Shown here: piece by piece, positions 1-11,099 of the stretch
Layout: every line of letters begins with the position of its first letter
Numbering within the stretch: the stretch's first letter is position 1
Source of the DNA: Isoetes taiwanensis
Taxonomy: Eukaryota > Streptophyta > Lycopodiopsida > Isoetales > Isoetaceae
Direction: 5' to 3'
DNA: 64,000 nucleotides
NCBI GenBank assembly: GCA_021234155.1
Contig: JAJEKV010000002.1
Coordinates: 9,680,780-9,744,779, forward strand
Program-made: the position numbers and the translations under genes
The notes under the pieces: generated by a model
Seen by the model: only the letters and a program-made list of their open reading frames with translations
Told to the model about the DNA's origin: nothing
Database searches by the model: none

Positions 1-1055
1 GAAGATAGGCTGATAGAAATTTTAATGTCTTGGATGCAATTCTTATAGTAGCTAAATAATTCTCTGCAGTCTCACATTCCTTTGAGTTTTTTCATAGAAT
101 ATAGACTTATTAAGTAGTTTTCTTATAGTTCCAGCTAACTAGTCCCATGACTCTTTTGCAGAATCCGTCTCTTCCACAATTGCTACTTGTATGGCATCCA
201 GATACTTTATTATCTCATTCCTAGCACGATCTCTTCCAATCACTGCCATTACAGCAGTCTTTGATGCAACCCTTTTCTCAGGAACAACTGGGTTTCAGAT
301 GGTTTTGTGTTACCATAAGCTAATGCTTAAATTTGGTTTCCCAGTGAAGCAAGCTTGGAGTAAAATTAAGAATGTTAGTTGAACTTGTTCTTATGCGAGT
401 CAAGTTCTGCTCTCTAAAGGCAGACAATTGTCATTCTATTCATTATTACATCATGTGGTTGAGGAGCTAGAAGTGGAACATGACTTGAGTATCCATAAAA
501 TCCTCTTGAAAAATGATGGGTTTTGGTGTGAGTTTTTATCATTCGGGGGTATGACTGTCATGCATTTTACTGATTTACAAAAACAGTAGTTTTGAAACGC
601 AGCATATTGCATGCTACTGATTGTTAAGGGTGTTATTTCAAGAGGCAGACTAAAACAATAATCAAGCATTGTTTTGCAGGTTACTCCATTTTTAAGCTTG
701 GGAAGAAAACAAGCCTGCAAAAATGTGAGACAAAGAAATTCTAGTATTTTGTATGATGAAAGAGCACATGCAAGTCATTGCCATGTGCAAGATTATGTGC
801 TAGTATCCATTCTAGAATGTTAGAAACCAAAAAGCCAGCATATATGAACTAAAAAGGCAATAAATTACACACCATTCCAATTGTTTGTTAAACCATGTGT
901 TGCCTAGAAGCAGAGGACCACTGCTAGCACATCATTCATTTGTCTTTTCAAAACATTATATTGAAGCCAAAACATCCATTAAAAGTGGTCACATCGAAAG
1001 ATTAAAGATCAAAGGATTCTGCAGCATATGCAAATTATACAACATCAGTTCTTTT
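1..1055. other. Left flank, no recognisable gene
   Basis: AT-rich sequence outside the copia element. Two short open frames (191-382 plus, 451-720 minus) show no domain I recognise. The minus strand around 140-230 could encode a short acidic stretch, but no start, splice signals or continuation make it a gene. CAG and CTG look normal here, unlike in the nest that begins at 1056. Confidence 0.5.
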
Positions 1056-1237
1056 TGAAGGAAGAGAAAAGAGATAAGACATATTAAAAAATTGGAGGCG
1101 CTGAAAACTCTATCTATTTCTGGACATCTTGTCCATTACATATACCGGTTAAACCCTAATTACGAAACCCTAATTTAGGAATGTGAAATGCCAACAGTCA
1201 ATGAAATATCTCTAATTAACAATTCACATAATTAACA
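1056..1237 (-). repeat. Copia 3' LTR
   Basis: Matches 58559-58777 over most of its length, sharing blocks such as GGAAGAGAAAAGAGATAA near the start and GAAATATCTCTAA near the end. About 37 bp shorter than the other LTR, mainly from a deletion around the duplicated ACAGTCAA motif. The termini TG...CA and the PPT next to 1237 define its limits. Confidence 0.8.
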
Positions 1238-1247
1238 CTTTCCCTTA
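1238..1247 (-). other. Copia polypurine tract
   Basis: The minus strand reads TAAGGGAAAG immediately before the 3' LTR, the position and composition expected of the plus-strand priming site of an LTR retrotransposon. Confidence 0.55.
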
Positions 1248-1287
1248 ATGTGAAGCTTCAGCTAATTACTTCCAAGAGGGAAATTAT

Positions 1288-2041
1288 TCACATTGCAGAT
1301 TTGAATTTCTCAAATTTGGATCTTCTATGTGGTTTAGTAAAGATATCTGCCACTTGGTCATCTGTCCTACAATATTGAATATCATTTGTGCCAGCTTCAA
1401 TCTTCTCTCTCAAAAAATGATAGTTTGTTTCAATATGTTTCTTCCTCCCATGGAAAACCGGATTTTTGGCCAAACGAATGGCTGATATTGTCACTAAATA
1501 TATATGCCTTGGTGTCCATATCATGACCAATGACCGCCAACACCTTTTGAATCCAAATAGTTTCACATGCGGCCATGCTACATGCCTTATACTCAGCTTC
1601 ATCTGTACTTAAAGACATTGTTTCTTGCCTCTTACTTTTCCAAGTTATGGCTCCATTTCCAAGTGAGAAAACATATCCACTTGTAGACCTCATCTATTTT
1701 CACAACATGCCATATCCGAATCTGAATATCCAACTACTTCCAACTGCCAGCACCTTTTGAACATAATTCCAAAATCAACCTGCATATACCTTAGTATTCT
1801 CTTAGCTGCTGCCCAATGTGTCATATTAGGTTTCTCATAAATCTGCTAAGGATACCAACTGAATATGACAAATCTGGTCTAGTAGATATGAGAATAAATC
1901 GGACCCCCAATTAATTCCCTGAACAAATGCTCATTGCATAATTCAATCCCTTGTTTAAATGCAGAAAATTTCATACCTACTTCCATTGTTGCCGGGACTG
2001 GTTTAACATGAGCCATACTAAATTTCTGCAACGAGTCTGCA
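1288..2041 (-). pseudogene. Copia pol C-terminus: end of RT and RNase H
   Basis: The minus strand encodes the end of a Ty1/copia polyprotein. At the upstream end (near 2030-1950) is ADSLQKFSMAHVKPVP, the continuation of the RT broken by gypsy-a. Around 1690-1600 come [19 protein letters not shown] and STDEAEYKA, the conserved start of copia RNase H, followed by a SDN motif. [14 protein letters not shown] and VADIFTKP near 1450-1330 are the usual C-terminal motifs. The RNase H is split into two overlapping frames (1430-1693 and 1288-1602), so at least one frameshift is present. The matching upstream half of RT lies at 51061-54427 and in the duplicated copies. Confidence 0.85.
2037..2041. repeat. 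Target site duplication of gypsy-a (CTGCA)
   Basis: CTGCA immediately precedes the LTR start here. CTGCA follows the 5' LTR at 42675-42679, and the garbled form CCGCA follows it at 24069 and 51061. Removing the gypsy and one CTGCA rejoins the copia RT reading frame (ICQKKYA then ADSLQKF). Confidence 0.8.
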
Positions 2042-2618
2042 TGTTTAGTGCAGGTTGGGAACTCTGCAAGACAGCCCTCTTGCGGAGGACGGTGGATCTA
2101 ATCAGAGAACTGAGGGACTGTGTCACGCCGGGATTTTGCAAGAAGAGAACAAGAAGAAGAAAACAACAAAAGAGAACAAAGAGAGGAAAAATGATAAGCT
2201 TCCTTGATATCAAAGATGAACATACATGAGCTCGCAATCGAGAGAAGACCTAAAATGAGACAAGACTCAAAACTCATCTAAAACTCATGTGCTAGCTCTA
2301 CTCATATATATCGTACAATGGCCTTTGGCCCAATATAGACACTGGACCGATCTCGGTGCCGACTCTGGAAGGAGGCCCGATGGTAGGAATGCCGGTGCCT
2401 CTTGAAAAGCCCGAATCACGCCGACGCCGACGCGGTGGACGGGCCGCCACTTGTCCGAGCGGGCGCTCTGGTAGCGTGAACCGTGCTTTGATCGCTGCGG
2501 GTCACGCTGCTTGGTCTTCATTGGCCTTGGACGAGTGACCGCTCGCCGAGGGATCCTTGGACTTGACCCGTCCGTCAGAGAGGAATAGTCCTGCACTGCG
2601 AGGAGCCTGGGACTAACA
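2042..2618 (-). repeat. Gypsy-a 3' LTR (type a)
   Basis: 577 bp, from TGTTTAG to GACTAACA. It carries the type-a variants shared with the LTRs ending at 24068, 32305, 42674 and 51060: GAACATACATGAGCTC, CATGTGCTAGCTC and CCTTTGGCCC. The next LTR (2714-3293) has different variants at all three sites. Confidence 0.85.
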
Positions 2619-2713
2619 CTCCCCACCAAACGACACTTAATCCGGAAGAAAGGAGGAGGAAGAGCTTAGAGGGGGAAACCGGAAGCAGTCGAAAAGTGAT
2701 CCTCACTTGGGAA
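2619..2713 (-). other. Gypsy-a internal 3' end with polypurine tract
   Basis: 95 bp beginning CTCCCCACCAAACGACACTT, that is, a TTTGGTGGGGAG polypurine tract on the minus strand right before the 3' LTR. The same stretch follows the gypsy-b LTR at 3294. The rest of the gypsy-a interior resumes after gypsy-b at about 13695. Confidence 0.7.
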
Positions 2714-3293
2714 TGTTTGGGGTTTGGGTTGAGAACTCTGGAAGACAAACCCGTGGACAGAGTGGATCTAACGGGAGAGTCCAGGGGACTATGTCACGGA
2801 TTTGAGGATTTGCAAGAAGAGAAGAAAAAAGAAGAAAACGTAACAAATGAGAGAAAGATAATAAGCTTCCTTGATATCAATGATGAAAATACATGAGCTC
2901 TCGCAACAGAGAGAAAACCGAAAGGAGACAAGACTCAAAACTCATCTAAAACTTATGTGCTAACTCTACTCATATATATAGTACAATGGCCTTGGGCCCA
3001 ATATAGACACTGACCGATCTCAGTACCGACTCTCGGAAGGAGGCCCGATTTGAGGAATGTTGGGCGTTTACCTCTTGAAGTGCCTAGAATCACGTGGCCG
3101 GACGCCGGTGTGGGCCGCCGCCACTTGTCCGGAAGCGCCTCTTGTTGACAAACAGGGCTTTTGCCCATGGTCTCGTTTGGTCTTCTCGGAGCCTTGGATG
3201 TCCTCGGCCGTATGACCGAGTAGATCCTTGAGCTTGGCCTGATGCCGTCAGATGCATGGAATAGTCTGTGCCGGGAGGCCACCGGGACTAACA
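2714..3293 (-). repeat. Gypsy-b 3' LTR (type b)
   Basis: 580 bp from TGTTTGGGG to GGACTAACA. It pairs with 13116-13694 by shared variants. A polypurine tract (minus CTTGGTGGGGGAG) abuts it at 3294. Confidence 0.85.
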
Positions 3294-3505
3294 CTCCCCC
3301 ACCAAGCGACACTTTCGAGTGAAGAAAAGGAGGAAGCGCCGAGGGCGGGAAGCCATCTGTTCGAAAGTGATCCTCAGGGAGGAGGGGCCGAGGCAACCAT
3401 TATGGTAACGGGCTTATGAGAGACCCGTGCGATTGAAGAGCTTGAGGGTGCTTTGGCCAAGGCGGGGATCTGCATCAATAAGAAAGCTTAGAGCGGACCA
3501 TGTCT

Positions 3506-4582
3506 TCAAGAGCGGGCAATGCACGAGAAGAAATGTCTTGACATTCCATGAGGAGGCAAAATCGAGGCCAAAGGCACCGCACAGCGGCATTGGATTGCGA
3601 TGAAAAATGGGGCCGCCGATTTAAGGAGCTTAGCAAAATGCATTTGAGAGCAGCCGCAAAATCCCGCTGAAGATGGACAAGGATCCCGAGGTGAGGTGGA
3701 GGCGCGCAAGAAGGTGTTGAGACCATGACGCATCCGGGGCATTTGCCAACCACTCATTAGCAATGTAGATCCAATTGGTGGTGTTGTCCAGCGGCACCTT
3801 CTTCCCAATGGCGAACAAAGCGTGGATCCCACCGAGATCCGCCGAGATGTCGAGGTGGTGTCGGCCCGGCATGACCATCCATGACTTTGGTCCAAAAAGG
3901 AAGGCGCCCAATCGGTCGGGAACTCAGGGGGGTGGAGGACGCCCGAGGGGAAGCATAGGGAGAAGGAACCATGCAGGTGGGGTGGGCCGGCAGTCTCCTC
4001 GAATTGATCGACAAGATTTGGATCAAGTGCGACACCAACGATCCCAAAGAGAAGCGAGAGCTGAGTTGCGATGAGGGCTATCCCATCCCGTGGGGACCGT
4101 CTTGCTATCCAATGTAGCTTGTAATTGATTGTAACCGGCAGGTGTTGCATATAATTTGTGCATAGGGAAGATCCTGGATGTCCTAGATACTTCCCCGATT
4201 TGTTCTGCGGCCGGCCCGCTTGCCAGAGAGATAAATGATTTGCAAGCTCAGGCATGTACTCCTGATGAAGAGTTTGGGTCTGAGCAGGATCCGCAAGATA
4301 TGGATTGTTATCCTGAAGCACCCATTGCACAGTGGGGTCACCCTGGAAAAGCTGGCGTGGCCCATTTCCAAAGTGTTCCTGTGTATCACCCAGATAGAAA
4401 TCATGAAAGATGTAAGCCATGGGCTGAACCACTCTGAAGGTGAGAAAGTCTGGATCGGCACAGTGTATGAGATCAAAGACGACAAGGGCACAGCACAACC
4501 CTTTGTCTTCAATGGAGAGTTCTGGCCAAATCCGAAGAAAATCTGCACTGCTCAGTGGAATATCCACAGGCCATCCACGCAT
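3506..4582 (-). pseudogene. Extra-region open frame, 358 codons, unknown function
   Basis: Longest uninterrupted frame of the extra region. The N-terminal part (LSSADFLRIWPEL, VVFDLIHCADPDFLTF, AYIFHDFYLG) looks like real globular protein. The last third becomes Cys/Ser/Arg-rich and probably runs in a wrong frame after an artefactual frameshift, since an overlapping frame (3757-4047) reads more naturally there. No catalytic motif or known domain identified. Confidence 0.45.
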
Positions 4583-4852
4583 GCCACTGGGAAAGGAAAG
4601 AGGTGGCGCTGGAAAGCAACCACATACCAGCTATAAGGGAGGGAGCGGGAAGTCAATCGTATCAGTGAAGAATTGCAAGATAAGGCCAAGTTTTGCTTTG
4701 AGCTCATAACAGATCAATAGCTTGCTTGCAGCTGTTGTTCGAGATCACGGATCCGATTGTCCTTTCGAGCAAAGCAGGCGGATCGGGTCACGGACCTGCT
4801 TCGAGAAGGGTTGACTGGAGGAAGATTTCCGGTGTATTGAGATGAAGCACTT

Positions 4853-5272
4853 TTAAATTCCGCTATCTAGTATTTTCTGACCTCTCGTAAGCCGATCTTG
4901 AAGAGAGGTGAGCAGAGGTTCTGTAGAAAGTCGAGCCGCCAAAGAGGCTAATTTGAGCCGCCCCGCTGAAAGATTTTGAACCCAGTTGAAATTTTCACAC
5001 GCTCGAGTACAAGGCATTGAGTTTAGCAATATCTGCGTCCTTGGTACCGAGAGATGTTTTGACTTGTTGTGCTCCAATAAAGTCTGGAATTTCTGACCGG
5101 AGCTGAGCCTGTTGATCTTGAGTTGGCTGACTTGAGCTTGTGTACTTTTGAGATCTGCATGAGCCTGTAAGAGAGCTTCATGCTTGTCTTGAAGTTTGGC
5201 CTCCAAAGTTGCCCCTGGGCGGTGCATCTTGAAGGTCTGGTGTACCCATCCCGAGAGGCCTCTAGTGCTCAT
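4853..5272 (-). pseudogene. Extra-region coiled-coil segment
   Basis: 139-codon frame with a helix-forming run containing LEAKLQDKHEALLQAHADL and STQAQVSQLK, with hydrophobic residues at heptad spacing. The gypsy-a equivalent at 15406-15660 has FKLQALFAQVQTLEAQLQEK. A conserved coiled coil in two diverged elements suggests a real oligomerising domain of the extra protein. Confidence 0.5.
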
Positions 5273-7229
5273 GAACCCCGCTCATAAGAGCGCCTTGGGA
5301 TTCTTGTAACTTTGAGAGCAGCAGCTTGAGCATCCCGGGCCGACTTGATACAACAACCGACGAGGGTGTTGTGGTGGTGGGCTTGGCTTGTTGCCTCGGT
5401 TTGGGATGTTTGGAAAAAATGATGTGAAGTGGATGGTGTAGTGAGGAGGAGACAAAGGACATGGTGTGACCGTGAACATGACCAAATGGAAGACGGGCGT
5501 GAAGTGCCAACTTGGTGAGTGATTGGAAGGGAGTCGAGTGGAATTATGAGAATTTGGTGGTGTGGGAGGAAGTAATGACGGATGAGGGCTTGAAAGTGGC
5601 CTCCCTACGTAAACTTCGAGAATAGAAGTGGTACCAAGGCGGTCCATTTCTTGGAGAAGACGATAGAACATCATTTGGGGCCAATCTATGTGGTGTTTGG
5701 AGTGTGTAGCAGTTGAGGACCAAAGTTATAGAAAGGTTTATTGATATGGGTGTTCTTGATAGAATACCCAAGGAATTTTCGCCACGTAAATTTAACAAAG
5801 GTTTCGCGGAGGCTTGTCGATATTGGTCGACGATGGACATTGGCATGATAAGCAGGTGCACCAAACTCGTGGACATCGAGATCCCCGATAGCGCATCATG
5901 ATACACAAGGGGTGTGCAAGGGAATATGAAATACCTCAGAAATCAAATGTTGAGTCAATAAAATAGTGGTGCCATCGACCACAAGATGGGTAAACCTTCT
6001 TGCTGTCGTTAACGATATTGGCGATGAACTGCTTAACGGGTCGGATTTGGAGCCGGAAGTTCCATTTGAGAGAATTCAGAAAGTGGTGTCGTTCAAATGA
6101 CTTCTTTATTTGGGCCAACAAGGGCTTCACGGAAAGTGGGCGTCAAGAAGGATACAGATGCAAAAAGGGCCGGATCCTTGGGAGCAGTAGCTTGAAGTGT
6201 AGAAAATTTTGGGGCAGCCATGGGAATGATGTGCAGAAACGAAGAGGGATGCCAAAGGCGGAAGACGAAAGTCGAGCACGGAGGACAAAGGCGCAGAGGA
6301 ACGAAAAGGTTTGTTTTAGGGCGCACAACTGGAGGCGAAGAGGTATGAAGAGTGCGAAACTGGAACCGTTGATGGTGCCAGGTGTCAAAAGATGCCAAGA
6401 AGGGTATTGAGAGGCAAAAATTTGGCTAAGTCCCAAAAACGTAAGGGAGAAGCAATGAACGGTGAGGATGAGACGTGAAAGAAAGATCGGATGTGACAGA
6501 TGGCAAAGGACACCCATTAATGTTCGACGGGCGTGAAAAGAAGGAATGGCATTCAATGCTGGCAACTCGAAGTGGGATATCATTAAAAGGAATGTGTCAG
6601 AAGGTACCATGGCTAGATATGCGGCGGGAGAAAAGATTCTCATTTTAGAAACAAATTTTGCATTGCAAACACGTTGGCGATTTGTGTGATTGGTCCACGC
6701 CGACAAGGAGTTCCTCATGGGCTATATAAGACGAACCGAGAGGAACGAAGGCATCCGATGGCGCCAAGATGGATGGCCGGGCTTGAACGAAGATTGCACA
6801 ATGCCCACTAACCGCCGTGAGTGGATCACTTGTAAGATGAATTGTCTCGATCTTCGGGCGCCGCCACAACCGTGGCATTCGTGATGGACGGTGTGCCGGG
6901 ATGGTGAACATCCCGACCAAGACCAACGGGATGGAGGTGGTTCGCAGACACTGGGATCCGGAGCGTAACCTCTACCATCTCCAAGATCACCTCCGCTCCA
7001 ACCCGAGTAGAGGGTTTTTCCTCTTAGGACTTAGTAGATAGGGCTCGAGTCAGTCGCTTTTTGTATATAGGCAAAGTGCCCATAGCGGAAATAGCCGGGT
7101 CGCGCATTACATTTTGTAAAAAAAAAAATCTCCACTATAATATAATATACCGCCTTTCTAGTCACTGTGGTGTTTGCTTCTTGAACTGTCTCGTGTGTTG
7201 ATGTTCACTTTCGTGTGATGAAATGCTTT

Positions 7230-8480
7230 GAGACGAAAACCATTAACCAATGTAGGTAATGGAGTGCCATCTAACTCAAAGCTAGTTGGAAAACGCTTGG
7301 TCTAACCACTTGAACAATTTGATAAGGGCCAAGCCAACGAAACTTGAGTTTTCCCGGAAAATTTTTGTACTGAATCATAAAGAAGAACCAAATCTCCTTC
7401 TTTGAATGTTTTTGTCTTCAAACGCTTGTCATGTAAAGATTTTTGCAATCGTTGTCCATGAAGAACACGAATATAAGCATCCTTCAAGTTCATCCAACTG
7501 CTCTAATTGATAGACCCGCTTCTTTGAGAGCAAGCAAGTGGATTATGAGCAAGAGTCATTGAAAACGGAGTGTTGGAAGGATGTATTCAAATGGCATGAG
7601 AGCTTCGACCATAAACCAATTTAAAAGGAGTGTGACCGTGAGCAATCTTGAAACAAGTATTGTAGGCCCAAAGAAGAAAGAGGGAAGTTTTGTCGCTAAT
7701 GCATGCGGAAGCGCCACAAATTTTCTTGAGAATGGTGACCGTAGTTTTGTTGGTGCTTTCTCGCCAACCCATTGCCTTGAGGATAGTAAGGTGTGCTCTT
7801 GTGATGATGTATCGGGAGATAATCCGCCGCCCCTTGATAGTATGATTGATGAAATGAACACCACGGGCCACCGACCAGCCGGGGGGGCAGCCGAATCGCG
7901 TGATAATTTGTTGATAGAGGACTCTAGCCGTGCTTGCTTGCAGCAGTTGTTGTCCGGAAGTGCACAAGCTTCCGCCCATTTGGTGGCGAGCGGTGAGAAG
8001 AAGAATGTATCGGGCACGAGTGTGCCTCGCAGAGGATCTATAGGTCCCACAAAGTCCATTCCCCATTTGTCAAGGGAAGTGGCGGGCGACCGGGGCGCCA
8101 AGGGAAGAGCGCCACGGGCCGCGGGGCGCCCCACCTACCGGCAAGCGCCACACGCATGGGCGTGGGCGTGAGCATCTTTGAAGAGCGTGGGCCAATAATA
8201 CCCGCATTAGAAGGATTTTGGCGGCCGTGGTGTCACCATGAAAAATGACCACCACCGAGCCCCTTGATGAGCTTCTAACAATGTCCGAACTTCATGAGGT
8301 AGAACACAGGCCACGAAGGATGGTGTCCTTACCTTTTTTGTAGAGATGTCCGCAACCATGGTGTAGTCACGACCTCCTGAGAAATTGATGGCGACGGGAT
8401 TGTCGCCAAGGTGAGAGAGCCGCCCTGCCTTTCCGTGGAAGAGCACCCGTGAGGAGGTACGCTGAAAATCATGGAACCAA
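7230..8480 (-). pseudogene. Gypsy-b integrase
   Basis: Minus-strand Ty3/gypsy integrase in several frames. The zinc-binding N-terminal part is near 8260-8130 (GGHFHGD, LAHALQ). The core starts at KWGMDFVGPIDPL (about 8070), has VHFINHTIKG near the second acidic position, GWRESTNKTTVTILKKICG around the catalytic Glu (about 7760) and HGHTPFKLVYG. The C-terminal domain has YIRVLHGQRLQKSLHDKR and KTFKEGDLVLLYD (7493-7370). No chromodomain follows. Frame changes coincide with disturbed CAG/CTG sites. Confidence 0.8.
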
Positions 8481-8499
8481 TGTGGTGTTGCCGTGACTA

Positions 8500-8790
8500 A
8501 AAAGAGTTGAGCATCGTGAAAGGCGCCCGAGACCCTGCTATGGATCATCCCGGTGGATGCGTGAAAGATAATCCGAATAACATGAGATTTGCCCTTTATG
8601 AACGATTTCAAAAGGAGCAAAATTCTTGAGAAGAAGGACCCAACGAGCAATGCGCCCGTGGGCGTGGACTTGTTGATCAAATAGAGGAGTGCTTGGTGGT
8701 CCACAAAGAACTTGATTTGACCGCCCAAAAAGGTAATGACGGAAGCGTTGGACATGTAAAATGAGACCCAAAGCTTCACGCCCGTGGCAG
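8500..8790 (-). pseudogene. Gypsy-b RNase H
   Basis: Minus-strand motifs FFVDHQALLYLINKSTPTG, GRIARWVLLLKNFAPFEIVH and SDYLSRI, the usual end of the gypsy RNase H domain, between RT and integrase. Present in two frames (8207-8779 and 8538-8771). Confidence 0.75.
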
Positions 8791-9760
8791 AATAGTTGCG
8801 CCGCTAATTGAGTTTTCTACCGGGAAGCGATTTGGTTTGTCGCAGCGCATCATATTCTTGAGAAAGAACAGCTCCAATAGCAAACGCCGAGACATCGACA
8901 TGAATATGAAAGGGCTTGTCCCATTGAGGAGGAACAAGAACCGTGCCTCGAGTAAGCAAAAGCTTCACTGTTGAAAGCGGCTTCACCGGGAATTCCAAGC
9001 CTGTGTGGATTCGCACCCGTGAGTTTATGAATGGGATCCGCAATGGCTGCCACCCGTATGAAGGTGGAGTAATAATTGACCTTTCCCGTGAAAGAGCGTG
9101 TCTCCTTGATATTGGCTGGTGCTTGAGCCTTGAGCACATTAAATCGATTTTGGGTGATCTGCTGGTGATTCCTCGCTTTGGTCGACAACATGGCCTAACG
9201 TAACACCGTAAGTGACGCAAAAAGGTGCATTTCGTGATTGAGACTAATGCCGACTCATCACATTTCTGGAAGACGAGTTCCAATTTATCCAAATGGTCAG
9301 CCATGGAATCAGAGGCGAGAAGTCATCTTGAAAAATTTGCAAGAAGGGATTTTCCTTCATGAAATCATGAAAAACCGAGAGCATGATGCGCTGAAATGTT
9401 GAAGGAGAGTTGGATAATCCAAAAGGAACCACCTTGTAGGCAAAAAGTGCCCACGGGTGGTGAAAGTGGTCTTGAGTTGATCGAGTCTTTGATGGAGATC
9501 CGATTGTAGCCGTAAAAAAAACCATCCATAAAGGAGTACATCTCATGTCCAGCCCACTTCTTCCAACTTGGTCCGTGAAGGAAGTGGAAAATGATCACGC
9601 CCGTGGCCTCGATTGAGTTTCCGATAGTCCACACAGACACGGATCTTACCATTGTGCTTAAGGGCAATGACGATGGGGCTCACCCATTCGTAATGTTTGA
9701 CCTCATAGATCAAAACCCGCAGAAGGAGTTTGTCAATTTCCGCCTTGACGCGATCACGTA
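8791..9760 (-). pseudogene. Gypsy-b reverse transcriptase
   Basis: RT motifs in order on the minus strand: KHNGKI with CVDYRKLN-like sequence near 9650, SFMDGF and NRIS (about 9530), AYKVVPFGLSNSPSTFQRIM (about 9440), the active site FQDDFS (about 9333-9319), and HLDKLELVFQKCDESA with KCTF (9304-9240). The usual YxDD is FQDD here; Tat/Athila elements often have FxDDF. At least three frame changes. Confidence 0.8.
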
Positions 9761-10244
9761 ATTAGGGTTGAGCCTCAGACTGTCGTTGCTACAATCGGGT
9801 CGGCATCGATTTGGTAGGAATGGTGAGTTCCCCAAGCTTTTGTTGATGCCCCAAGATCTTTGTAACCTGTGCGAAAAAATGTGTTTGAATTTTGAAAAAG
9901 CTTGACGGCCCCCCCTACGATAAGGAGCCGGAAGATTTGGCAATGCGGATAAGGTTGATTGTTGCCAACGCCCACAATCTCGACTTCGGGAGTCCGAATA
10001 TGGGGTATACCGATTATCCCGGACAATGTGTGCAGGAGGTTGGAGCATAACCGGATGCGTGGCACTTTGCGTGGTGAAAAAGAGAGGTTGCTCAGTTTCA
10101 TCTAGCAGTGGTTGCTTCATGACAGCGTGTACATCAACAGGAGTTGCAGGAGTGTCAGCATCTGAAAAGTGATCAACGCGTTGGATTCGATTGCAAGGAG
10201 CCGTAGGGTCAAGCAAAGGCAGCCAACCGGGTCCCGATCAAGAG

Positions 10245-11090
10245 TCATTTCTCCCAAGGATCAAAGATATTCGGGTAGGATGACAGAGGCATCCTCGCAG
10301 GTGGAGCCTGAACTTGATAAATATTCTGAGCTTCTTCAGAATCAGTGTCTGAGAGAGAGGGTTCCGCATTGTCAACAGAAATGATCCTGCCTGTTTGCAA
10401 GTCCATGGTGGCATTGAGATGACCATCAATGATGACTAACAATCGTCCGTGGCCCAAAGAATGGATACTCTTTGCCTGGCGGAGAAAAGGTCTGCCTACC
10501 AGCATTTCATAGTCACCTGGATCTTCGCCAGCTTTCCAAACTCCAAATTCCATGGGAAAGCGGAGATCACCAATGTTGATGTGAAGAATAGGTGTGACGC
10601 CTTGAGGTCTCGTGATATGGCCATTAGCCAATTTGATGTCATATGGGGCACGAAAGAGTTGTGTGATGCCCATTTGTTTGCGGAGTTTATCCGTGATGAG
10701 ATTGACTGCACTACCTCCATCGATTTGAACATGGTTGACTTGCTGATTTCCCACCGTGGCATGGACCGTGGGTGTAGAGGTAGCCACAGCCCCAACTAAA
10801 ACAGTTGGGAGTGGTAAATCGGTCCCTTGAGAGCGGTGACAGAGTTTTAAAATGGTTGCCAAGCTTAAAGGAATTTTGATCTTGGCGAGCTCCTCTTGGA
10901 GTTCGAGAGGTACATGAGAAAAAGGATCCGCCGGTTCCACCGGTGGGGAGTGCGTGGCGGGGAAGCAAAGAACTTTTGAGTAAGTCAACCCTACCGCAAT
11001 ATTGGGATATGTCCGAGAGCGTGGAGGTTGAGATGTTGAAGGGGTATCTTGTCTTTGTTGAGCTCTAGTGGTGGCATGAACATTTGCCAA
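10245..11090 (-). pseudogene. Gypsy-b protease, frame open for 281 codons
   Basis: Best preserved gypsy frame in the window. Residues 1-80 are a linker with PSTSQPPRS and SHVPLELQEELAKIK. The retropepsin-like core follows: VQIDGGSAVNLI at about residues 121-132 (D124-G125-G126-S127) in place of the common D-T/S-G, LANGH near 154, and EMLVGRPFL near 210 in place of the ILGRDFL motif. The open frame begins at TTG, as expected for part of a Gag-Pol polyprotein rather than an independent gene. The DGG triad keeps the catalytic Asp. Confidence 0.75.
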
Positions 11091-11099
11091 TGTGTGGCC

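Larger units (their letters stand above)
3294..7130 (-). pseudogene. Gypsy-b extra coding region between integrase and 3' LTR
   Basis: About 3.8 kb of mostly open minus-strand sequence lies downstream of pol, where most gypsy elements have only a short UTR. From upstream to downstream: a segment near 6720-6100 rich in L, F and S; a segment near 5950-5700; a Pro/Ser/Thr-rich stretch (about 5670-5480); a heptad-like coiled coil (5272-4853); and a long frame at 4582-3506. The equivalent region recurs in gypsy-a (13695-17560) and its copy (33711-36180). I do not recognise the family; no signal peptide or transmembrane segment supports an envelope function. Extra 3' ORFs are known from some Tat and Athila lineages. 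Confidence 0.55.

Noticed and set aside
2042-3293. Tandem LTRs as a product of unequal LTR recombination
   Set aside because: The LTRs belong to different types that pair with other LTRs in nested order.
3506-4582. Envelope-like gene of the gypsy element
   Set aside because: No signal peptide, transmembrane segment or fusion-peptide-like stretch is visible in any frame of the region.
7581-8171. Long plus-strand open frame of 196 codons
   Set aside because: Antisense of the gypsy-b integrase, with no motif of its own.
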